A stretch of 64,000 nt of DNA, taken from assembly GCF_003389455.1 (NCBI RefSeq), contig NZ_QUAC01000011.1:1-64000 (forward strand), in the 5' to 3' direction. Position 1 is the stretch's first letter. The number at the start of each line of letters is the position of its first letter. Shown piece by piece: positions 1 to 6,853 of the stretch. Below the pieces are notes generated by a model, which saw only the letters and a list, made by a program, of their open reading frames with translations, was not told the origin of the DNA and ran no database searches. Origin of the DNA: Streptomyces inhibens (GTDB taxonomy: Bacteria > Actinomycetota > Actinomycetes > Streptomycetales > Streptomycetaceae). Position numbers and translations under genes: made by a program.

Positions 1-636
1 GGCGGGGCGCGGCGGATCGGGCGGCAGGGTGCGGGCCGCCCACAGGGCCGCCAGCGCCGAAGCGCCGGCCGCCGCCCAGACAGCGCCCCGCCAGCCGACA
101 CCGGCCGCGAGCAGCGACAGCGGCAACCCCGCGGCGAAGGCCCCGAATTGCACCCCCGACTGCTTGAGGCCGGTGACTCCGGCGCGCCGCTCCGCGGGAA
201 CGGCAGCCAGGATGACCTTGTTGGTCGCCGGGTTGGCGAGCGCCTGCGGCAGCCCGCCGAGCGCCACCGCGGCCAGCAGCAGCACCGTCCCCGGGGCGAG
301 ACCTATCAACGTCAGCGCCGCGGCGGTGAGCAGCAACAGCGCCACCAGGCAGCGCCGCGGCCCCACCCGGTCCACCAGCCGCCCCGCCATCGGCGACAGC
401 AGCGCCGCCGCCCCGAAGCCCGCGGTGGTGGTCAGCCCCAGCACCGTGCCGGAGATCGTCCCTTCGCCGACGAGCCGCGGCCCGAACGCCCCGATCACGA
501 ACAGCTGCAGCATCGAGAACGCCATCGCCGACGTCAGCAACGCCGTCAGCGCCCACCCGCCCGCGCCGGACGCCCGCGCGCCGCCGTCCGCCGGCTCACC
601 GCCGACCCCCACATCCCCGCCACTGCTCGCCCGCAC
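1..636 (-). CDS. MFS transporter, partial (C-terminus beyond the window)
   Basis: The 212 visible codons encode the N-terminal part of a major facilitator superfamily carrier of the inner membrane. After a polar N-terminus of about 28 residues come hydrophobic segments starting WALTALLTSAMAFSM. The loop GRLVDRVGPRR is the typical MFS loop 2-3 signature (G-x-L-x-D-R-x-G-R-R). A later segment has the pattern ALANPATNKVILAAVP, seen in drug/sugar efflux members. The GTG start at 636 is preceded by GGGAGGG at a good distance. Substrate cannot be told. It lies downstream of the GAF-SpoIIE gene but is separated from it by a strong hairpin, so it is probably transcribed independently. Confidence 0.85.
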   Translation of the reverse strand, partial: MRASSGGDVGVGGEPADGGARASGAGGWALTALLTSAMAFSMLQLFVIGAFGPRLVGEGTISGTVLGLTTTAGFGAAALLSPMAGRLVDRVGPRRCLVALLLLTAAALTLIGLAPGTVLLLAAVALGGLPQALANPATNKVILAAVPAERRAGVTGLKQSGVQFGAFAAGLPLSLLAAGVGWRGAVWAAAGASALAALWAARTLPPDPPRPA

Positions 637-761
637 AACACCCTCCCGGCAACTCCGGCCAACTTCCAGAACCCGGTCCAGTCAGTCGGCCGGCACCGGC
701 AATTGGTTCCCACGCGTCGGGCACCTGGGCCCGGCCGGTGCCGGAAGGAGAGGTACGGAGG

Positions 762-806
762 ACGGCCGCTCCGCCGCGCCAGGGGGTGCGTGGGCGGAGC
801 GGCCGT
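762..806 (-). terminator. Strong hairpin terminator after the GAF-SpoIIE gene
   Basis: A perfect 14-bp inverted repeat (ACGGCCGCTCCGCC at 762-775, its complement at 793-806) encloses a 17-nt loop. It sits about 170 bp past the stop of the minus-strand phosphatase gene. No T-run follows, as is common in Streptomyces. I see no supported gene in the rest of 637-978. Confidence 0.7.
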
Positions 807-978
807 ACGGCCCGGGGCCACAGGAAAGCCGGGGCCGGGCCCGGGAATCGGGGAAAATCCCGCGGCTTACCCCTATGTACGGACCGCGCCCCGGGACCGT
901 TCAACCGACTCCTGAATCCGTCCCGCCGACTCCCGGTTCCGTCCCGCCGGGATGTCCCACGCCCGGGACGCCCCTCCC

Positions 979-2280
979 TCACACCACAACAGGCTTGGCC
1001 GGCCCCGCCCCCGGCCCCGGATGGTGCCGCATCCGTGCCGCCAGGACGGCGACATCATCCTCGGCGTGATAGCCGTCGAGGCGTTCCAGGACCTCGTCGA
1101 GCACCCCCTCCACCCCGGCCCCGGCGGGAAGCCGCATCCCGCCCAGCCGGGACAGGGAGACATCGATGTCTTCCCCACGCCGCTCGACGAGGCCGTCCGT
1201 GAACATCAGCAACGTCTCCTCGGGGGTGAGGGAGCGCGTGACGAGTTCATATCCGCCCACCCCCGTGCCCAAGGGCGGGCCGACCGGCACCTGCACCAGT
1301 TCGGCGGTGCCGTCCTTGCCGACGACCGCCGGCGGGAGATGTCCCGCGCTGGCGAACGCGGCGATACCGCGCGCCGGATCCACCCGGGCCAGCAGACAGG
1401 TCGCCGGCCGGCGGGTCTCGTCCTCGGCCACGGCGGCGTCGAGTTGCCGCAGTACGCGATGGGGCGGCAGATCCGTCGAGGCCACGTACCGGAGGTTGGA
1501 ACGGTACGCATTCATATCGACCGCCGCGTCGAGCCCATGGCCCATGACATCGCCCATGACCAGCAGCGTGCGGCCGTAGTGGAGCCGGACCGTCTCGAAC
1601 CAGTCCCCTCCGACCAACGCGCTGCCGCCGGACGGCAGATAGCGGGTGGCGAGCTCCAGGTTGGGGTGCGGCCGGCCCGGCTCGGCCAGCAGCGCCCGCT
1701 GTAGGTCCATCGCCGTGCGCTGCACCGCGGCATGCCGGCGGGCATGAACGAGATGGGGCGCGGCCAGACGTGCCGCGTGGTGCACCGTGGCGGTCTCGTC
1801 CTCGGTGAATCTGCCGCCGGCGCGGAGGGCGAGCAGCACGCCGTAGCGGCGGCCCTGCGCGAGCAGCGGCACCGACACGGCCTCGGCGGAGAGCCCGCCC
1901 GGCAGGACCGTCGCCGAGGTGATCGGATGCCCCTCGTCCAGTGCCCGTACCGCGGGTGACCCTCCGTCCCGCCGGCCCGTCCCCTCCTCCTCCGGGAACC
2001 GCGCCTCCAGCACCCTCACCAGGCCCGCCGTCGCCACCCGCCGGAACTCCGGCCGGGATCGGGGCCGCGCCCCCGCAGCGTCTTCGACCAGCAGATCCAC
2101 CGCGGCGGCGTCACACACGTGCTGACACGCGAACCGGGACAACTCGGCGCAGGTGGTCCGCTCGTCCAGGGTCGTACCGATCCGCTCGGCGGCTTCCTCC
2201 ACCACACGCAGACGGGCCAGTACGCGCGCATGCTCGGCATCCCGATCCGCATCCGCGCCATCCCGTTCCGACAAGGCCAC
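979..2280 (-). CDS. GAF domain / SpoIIE-type PP2C phosphatase
   Basis: This 433-residue cytoplasmic protein has a GAF-like sensor region (about residues 25-190) and a C-terminal SpoIIE/RsbU-type serine phosphatase domain (about 215-415). Metal-binding motifs are intact: GGDWFETV, MGDVMGHGLDAA, FTDGLVE and EDDVAVLAARM. Such proteins usually dephosphorylate anti-sigma-factor antagonists. It lacks the HATPase kinase domain found in the two other SpoIIE-type proteins here. The start is uncertain. GTG at 2280 directly abuts AGGAG, whereas TTG at 2274 is spaced about 5 nt from AGGAGG and may be the true start. No partner STAS gene is adjacent. Confidence 0.9.
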   Translation of the reverse strand: MALSERDGADADRDAEHARVLARLRVVEEAAERIGTTLDERTTCAELSRFACQHVCDAAAVDLLVEDAAGARPRSRPEFRRVATAGLVRVLEARFPEEEGTGRRDGGSPAVRALDEGHPITSATVLPGGLSAEAVSVPLLAQGRRYGVLLALRAGGRFTEDETATVHHAARLAAPHLVHARRHAAVQRTAMDLQRALLAEPGRPHPNLELATRYLPSGGSALVGGDWFETVRLHYGRTLLVMGDVMGHGLDAAVDMNAYRSNLRYVASTDLPPHRVLRQLDAAVAEDETRRPATCLLARVDPARGIAAFASAGHLPPAVVGKDGTAELVQVPVGPPLGTGVGGYELVTRSLTPEETLLMFTDGLVERRGEDIDVSLSRLGGMRLPAGAGVEGVLDEVLERLDGYHAEDDVAVLAARMRHHPGPGAGPAKPVVV

Positions 2281-2419
2281 CTCCTGGGCGCCGCGCCCCG
2301 CACCGAGCGGGTCCGCTCCTCAGGCACCCATATCACCAACAAGGCCACACCACGGCCCGGCACGGCGGCAGCTCCGCACCCCGCCGGACAGCGCTGGTCG
2401 CCGGAGACCCACACAGCCA

Positions 2420-2467
2420 GGGCCCCGGCGGGCCGACGGCTGACCGTCGGCGCCCCGCCGGGGCCCC
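2420..2467 (-). terminator. Long GC-rich hairpin downstream of uppP
   Basis: A left arm starting GGGCCCCGGCGGG (2420) and a right arm ending CCCGCCGGGGCCCC (2467) pair through an inner CCGACGG/CCGTCGG stem with a 4-nt loop and a small bulge. It lies just past the uppP stop codon on the minus strand. Confidence 0.7.
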
Positions 2468-2478
2468 TTCTGTGGTCG

Positions 2479-3312
2479 TCAGCTGAGGACGCCCATGCCC
2501 AACAGGCCGAACAGGAGGGCGCCGACGAGGATGCGGTAGATGACGAAGGAGTTGAAGGAGTGCTTGGCGACGAACTTCAGCAGCCAGGAGATCGAGGCGT
2601 AGGCGACCGCGAAGGAGACGACGGTGCCGATGACGAGCGGTACGGCGGAGGCGCCGGAGCCGATCGCGTCCTTCAGCTCGTAGATACCCGCGCCGGTGAG
2701 CGCCGGGATGCCGAGGAAGAAGGACAGACGGGTGGCCGCGACGCGCTCCAGGTCGAGGATGAGGGCGGTGGACATGGTCGCGCCGGAGCGGGAGAAGCCG
2801 GGGAAGAGGAGGGCGAGGATCTGCGAGCAGCCGACCCACATGGCGTCCTTGAGCGAGGTGTCGTCCTCACCACGCTTGTGGCGGCCCATCTGGTCCGCCG
2901 CCCACATCACACCGCTGCCGACGATCAGTGAGCCGGCCACCACCCACAGGGAGGCGAGCGGGCCTTCGATCAAGGGCTTGGCGGCCAGGCCGACGACGAC
3001 GATCGGGATGGTGGCGTAGATCACCCACCAGGCGAACTTGTAGTCGTGGTGGTAGCGCTCCTCGCGGTTGCCCAGTCCGCGGAACCACGCTCCCATGATC
3101 CGCATGATGTCCTTGAAGAAGTAGACGAGCGCCGCGGCGATCGCTCCGACCTGGATGACGGCGGAGAAGCCGACCACGGACTTTTCGTCGACGGGGATCC
3201 CCATCAGGCCTTCAGCGATCTTGAGGTGACCGGTGGAGGAGACGGGAAGGAACTCCGTCACCCCCTCGACGGCTCCGAGGATGACGGCTTGGCCGATGCT
3301 GATCGCGCTCAT
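2479..3312 (-). CDS. uppP: Undecaprenyl-diphosphatase UppP (BacA family)
   Basis: Membrane enzyme that dephosphorylates undecaprenyl pyrophosphate, recycling the lipid carrier for peptidoglycan and wall polymers; extra copies confer bacitracin resistance. The 277-residue product fits the family length. Signature motifs are EGVTEFLPVSSTGH near the N-terminus and PGFSRSGATMS in the second half, with about eight hydrophobic segments. The open frame extends upstream, but that extension is proline/arginine-rich with no homology character, so I place the start at ATG 3312 (MSAISIGQA). ATG 3321 is possible. A dyad shared with the neighbouring transporter lies about 225 bp upstream. Confidence 0.95.
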   Translation of the reverse strand: MSAISIGQAVILGAVEGVTEFLPVSSTGHLKIAEGLMGIPVDEKSVVGFSAVIQVGAIAAALVYFFKDIMRIMGAWFRGLGNREERYHHDYKFAWWVIYATIPIVVVGLAAKPLIEGPLASLWVVAGSLIVGSGVMWAADQMGRHKRGEDDTSLKDAMWVGCSQILALLFPGFSRSGATMSTALILDLERVAATRLSFFLGIPALTGAGIYELKDAIGSGASAVPLVIGTVVSFAVAYASISWLLKFVAKHSFNSFVIYRILVGALLFGLLGMGVLS

Positions 3313-3468
3313 GGGATCCATTTCTCGGGATGGTGCGGACGGTGGGCGCGGGTGCGCCGCGGTGCGGTGGGCGTTCGGTCCAGCGGCCGGGCCTGCGACA
3401 GCGGCGAGCCGGCCGTCGACGCCGTCGGTGATGATCCCAGATGGACCGGGGGCGGTGGGAATTCCCTC

Positions 3469-3497
3469 CCGTAAGGGCCGGGATCCGTAAGGGCCGG
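3469..3497. repeat. 13-bp direct repeat upstream of uppP
   Basis: CCGTAAGGGCCGG occurs at 3469-3481 and again at 3485-3497, about 160 bp upstream of the uppP start. It could be a regulator or sigma-factor recognition repeat; no function can be assigned from sequence alone. Confidence 0.5.
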
Positions 3498-3536
3498 CAT
3501 GCACCCCGCGCGCCCGGGCGTCTACAGCGCCAGATG

Positions 3537-3554
3537 GTCTACATCACTGTAGAC
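3537..3554. promoter_or_regulatory. 18-bp dyad, copy 1 (upstream of uppP, over the transporter stop codon)
   Basis: GTCTACATCACTGTAGAC is a palindrome with 6-bp arms and a 6-nt centre. Sixteen of 18 bases match the dyad at 4795-4812, and an extra half-site GTCTACAG lies at 3520-3527. It overlaps the stop codon of the transporter gene and lies about 225 bp upstream of uppP. The TACA-N4-TGTA core resembles BlaI/CopY-type operators, although those normally have 2-nt spacing. Confidence 0.55.
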
Positions 3555-4680
3555 GATCGAGGGGAGGAACGGTTCCACGGCCGAGGTACGGGCCGACCGC
3601 CGCCCCCTCGCCGTCCGCGGGCCGCCGCCCGGCCAGGGCGTTGTCCGCGAGCCCGGCCAGCAGTTTCTGCAGCACGCTGTACGCCAGGATCGGCAGCAGG
3701 ACATGCGGGTGACCCGGGAATCTCGTGGTCGCGAGGACCGCGCTCGCGCTGCTGTTGTTCATGCCCGAGGTGAAGGTGAGGGCGATGGTGTCCGCGTGCG
3801 CGGCCCCCAACATGCGCGCCAGGCACCAGCCGAGAACGAAGGATGCCGCGCACATGGCGGCTGCCGCCACGGTGGCGAGGGCCAGCAGCGCCGGCCTGGG
3901 GCGGGCGATCAGATCGGTGAAGGCGCCGCAGGCGTTGAGGTAGGTGAGGGCGAGGGCGGCGGCCAGCGCCAGCAGCTTCAGCCAGGGAAGGGCCCGGACG
4001 ATCAGGCCTTCCGGCAGGGCGCCGCGTACGGCCAGGCCCATGAGGCACGGCGCCACCACTCCGGCCGCGGCGAGCGCCCCGCCCGCGAGATGCGCCATGC
4101 GGGCGAGCGCCAGTGAGTAGGTGCCGCTGGTCACCGCGGCGGCACCGGCCAGGGTGAGCGGAATGGTGAGCGGGCTGAGCAGGGTGGAGGACATCACCAG
4201 CCCCACGACCAGGGTCTGATTGCCGCCGGCCCGGCTGCCCCAGACGGTGGCTCCGCCGGCCACCGGCATCGCCGCGATCAGCGCGAGCCCGGTGAGCAGG
4301 CCGCTCCCGCCGTCGGCATCCGGGAGGAGAAGGAAGGTCCCGGCCAGGAGGAGCAGGATCAGCAGCGGAACGGCGGTGTTGGCCGCGGTTCCGGCCATCA
4401 GTAACGCGGGGCGGCGCAGCAGCACCGTCAGATCCCGGACGCGCACCTGAAGTGCCGCGACGAACAGTACGTAGGCCAGCAGCAGGGTCTGCACCGTCAG
4501 GACCGCCTGGCCGCCGCCCGGCAGCCACAGCGCGGCGCAGGGCATCCGCCGTGCCCACTGGCCGGCTTGCGGCAGCAGCGCCGCGGCGCCGTAGGCGACC
4601 GGCATCACCCAGGTCAGATGCCGTTGCGCCAGGACCAGTAAGCACTGTCCCCTGCCCTGGTGGCATGAAGCGGTGGTCAC
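3544..4680 (-). CDS. BASS-family (bile acid:sodium symporter-like) transporter
   Basis: A 378-residue integral membrane protein with about ten hydrophobic segments. The segment TFTSGMNNSSASAVLATTRFP is the characteristic discontinuous helix motif of the BASS/SBF superfamily (sodium-coupled organic-anion carriers), and AAMPVAGGATVWGSRAGGN matches the paired motif in the first half. Substrate is unknown. The annotated start is GTG 4680, with GGAGGG about 10 nt upstream; a slightly later methionine is possible. Dyads matching each other lie 115 bp upstream of the start and over the stop codon, suggesting regulation by a dedicated repressor together with uppP. It is divergent from the PucR gene. 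Confidence 0.8.
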   Translation of the reverse strand: MTTASCHQGRGQCLLVLAQRHLTWVMPVAYGAAALLPQAGQWARRMPCAALWLPGGGQAVLTVQTLLLAYVLFVAALQVRVRDLTVLLRRPALLMAGTAANTAVPLLILLLLAGTFLLLPDADGGSGLLTGLALIAAMPVAGGATVWGSRAGGNQTLVVGLVMSSTLLSPLTIPLTLAGAAAVTSGTYSLALARMAHLAGGALAAAGVVAPCLMGLAVRGALPEGLIVRALPWLKLLALAAALALTYLNACGAFTDLIARPRPALLALATVAAAAMCAASFVLGWCLARMLGAAHADTIALTFTSGMNNSSASAVLATTRFPGHPHVLLPILAYSVLQKLLAGLADNALAGRRPADGEGAAVGPYLGRGTVPPLDRLQ

Positions 4681-4794
4681 CGACGCGTCGCCCTCCGTGT
4701 GGTCCCACGCGCGAACGGGCCGCGCCCTGGCAGCGGCCGGCGGCGCGGATACGGCACGCGGTCACCCACCCAGGTGTCCACAGCGCAACCAACC

Positions 4795-4812
4795 GACTAC
4801 AGCACTGTAGAC
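4795..4812. promoter_or_regulatory. 18-bp dyad, copy 2 (upstream of the BASS transporter)
   Basis: GACTACAGCACTGTAGAC contains the palindrome CTACAG-CA-CTGTAG. It is 115 bp upstream of the BASS transporter start, within the intergenic region shared with the divergent PucR gene, and matches the dyad at 3537-3554 at 16 of 18 positions. Confidence 0.6.
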
Positions 4813-5071
4813 GAAATATGCCGACATGATCGCCCGCTCCGGCAAGGGGGCTTCACCGCTTGGGCACCGACCCCGCACCGCGGCACCCCACAGCCCGGGG
4901 CGATCAAGGTTGCCCCGGCCGTTAGCATCAGTACTGTTGGCGTGGCTCATACGCGCGCGGCCGCTCAGCCGTGGGCCGATCGGACGCTCGGCATGACGTG
5001 CTCGGAAGTGCCTGCGAGAGGGCCGGCACCCCTATGAGCCAGGCCACCCGACCCCAGCAGAGGCGCCGATC

Positions 5072-6703
5072 ATGGATCCAGCCGCCGCGGCAGCACCCCC
5101 CAGCACCGGCATCAGCCTGCGCCAGTTGCTGATGTCGCTGGGCGAGCCCCTGGTGGAGCTCCAGGCGGCGCCCGGCGGGCTGGACGTGGAGATCCGCAGC
5201 GTCGCACTGCTGGACCCCGAGGATCCGCCGATGGCCCACCCCGGTGCGCTGGTGCTCGCCATAGGCGCCCGCGGTCGCGCCGCGTTCCCCGCGCTACGGG
5301 CCGGCGGGCGCGACGGGGCCGCCGCCGTCGCGGTCAAACTGGACACTCCGGCGCAGGCCGCGGCGCTCAGCGAGACCGCCGTCGAGGCGGGCGTCGCCCT
5401 GCTCTCCGTACGGAGCGAAGCGCGCTGGGAGCAGGTGGACGCGCTGGCCCGGGCGGCCCTGGAGAGCGCGCCGCCGGGCCGCCCCGGCGAGGGGGTCGAG
5501 GAGGGTGATCTCTTCTCGCTCGCCCAGACCACCGCCATTCTCACCGGCGGCATCGTCAGCATCGAGGACACCGCCAACCGGGTGCTGGCCTACTCCCGCT
5601 CCGCCGACCATGACGAGGTCGACGATCTGCGGCGGCTGTCGATCCTGGGCTGGCAGGGCCCGGAGCCGTATCTGGCGAGGCTGCGCGAATGGGGCGTGTT
5701 CCAGCGGCTGCGCACCTCCGACGACGTGATCAACATCGACAGCCACCCCGAGCTGGGCATCCGCCGCCGGCTCGCGGTGGCCATCCGGTCCGGGGACCGG
5801 CAGCTGGGCACCGTCTGGGTGCAGGAGGGATCGTCGCCGCTGACCGAGCGCTCGGACCAGGCGCTGCTCGGCGCCGCCCGGGTCGCCGCGCTCCACTTGG
5901 TACGCCGTCGCCGGGAGCTCTCCGCGGATCTGACGCTGACCCGCACGCTGGCGGCCGGCCTCCTGGAGGGCAGCACCGGACCTCAGCCGCTGGCGAGCCA
6001 CCTGGCGCTGGACGCGGCCCGCCCGGCCGCCGTCCTGGGCTTCTCGTACGGGGCCGCCGACGCCACTCCCCCGGAGCTGACCCGCGCCGAGGTCAGCAAT
6101 CTGATCTCGGTGAACACCGCGGCCCGGCACCGCAGCGCCCTGGTCACCCAGGTCGATTCGCGTATCTACGTGCTGCTGCCACAGCTGCCGCGCAGCATCG
6201 ACATCGGCACGCTGCGCGCCTGGGGGCAGGAGATCACCGACGCCGCGCGGCGCCACCTGGGGCTGTCGCTGCGCGGTTCCATCGGCTGCATCGTGCCGGG
6301 GCTCGGCGAGGTCCCGGAGTCGCGCCGGGAGGCGGACCGGATCCTCGACGCCATGATGAGCGTCGGCGTCGCCACCACGGTCGCCGCGCTGCCGGACATC
6401 CAGGCGGAGGTGCTCGTGAGCGAGGTGCTGGCGCTGCTGTCCGCGCACCCGGACATGCGCGACCCCCGGCTGACCGCCCTGGTCAGGCACGACAGCCGCA
6501 GCCAGGGGCAGTTGGCCGAGTCCGTCCTCGCCTATCTGAATGCCTTCGGCGACGTACGGGCTGCCGCCACCGAGCTGCACGTACACCCCAATACGCTGCG
6601 CTACCGGATCCGCCGGGCCGAGGAGTTGACCGGTCTCGATCTGAGCCGTCCCGATCAGCGGCTGCTGGCCATGCTCCAGCTGCGACTGCCGCCCGCCACC
6701 TGA
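5072..6703 (+). CDS. PucR-family transcriptional regulator
   Basis: A 543-residue regulator. The N-terminal part (about 15-140) resembles the PucR N-terminal ligand/sensor region, the middle a GGDEF-like/CdaR scaffold, and the C-terminus carries the PucR helix-turn-helix (HVHPNTLRYRIRRAEELTGLDL). The family controls purine, amino-acid or nitrogen catabolism genes in actinobacteria. The start at ATG 5072 is preceded by AGAGG. It is divergent from the BASS transporter, which is its most plausible local target, though the shared dyads could equally belong to an unlinked repressor. Confidence 0.9.
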   Translation: MDPAAAAAPPSTGISLRQLLMSLGEPLVELQAAPGGLDVEIRSVALLDPEDPPMAHPGALVLAIGARGRAAFPALRAGGRDGAAAVAVKLDTPAQAAALSETAVEAGVALLSVRSEARWEQVDALARAALESAPPGRPGEGVEEGDLFSLAQTTAILTGGIVSIEDTANRVLAYSRSADHDEVDDLRRLSILGWQGPEPYLARLREWGVFQRLRTSDDVINIDSHPELGIRRRLAVAIRSGDRQLGTVWVQEGSSPLTERSDQALLGAARVAALHLVRRRRELSADLTLTRTLAAGLLEGSTGPQPLASHLALDAARPAAVLGFSYGAADATPPELTRAEVSNLISVNTAARHRSALVTQVDSRIYVLLPQLPRSIDIGTLRAWGQEITDAARRHLGLSLRGSIGCIVPGLGEVPESRREADRILDAMMSVGVATTVAALPDIQAEVLVSEVLALLSAHPDMRDPRLTALVRHDSRSQGQLAESVLAYLNAFGDVRAAATELHVHPNTLRYRIRRAEELTGLDLSRPDQRLLAMLQLRLPPAT

Positions 6704-6853
6704 GCCGCGGCGGCTGCGCCGGCCACTCGCGCCCGCTCGCGGCCCGTCTGTGAAGCCGAAGCTCCTGCTTTTTTGCCCGCCCCACGCACCCCGCCCTTTG
6801 TTCGTAATTCTCCTAAACTGAGTGATACGCACCATTGAGGTGACGGGCTGGCG

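Noticed and set aside
29..1069. 346-codon plus-strand frame at the left edge
   Set aside because: Antisense to the MFS transporter and the end of the phosphatase gene; low-complexity product.
4795..4812. Assigning the TACA-N4-TGTA dyad to BlaI/MecI or CopY
   Set aside because: Those families use a 2-nt spacing and no such regulator gene is nearby; left as an unassigned operator.
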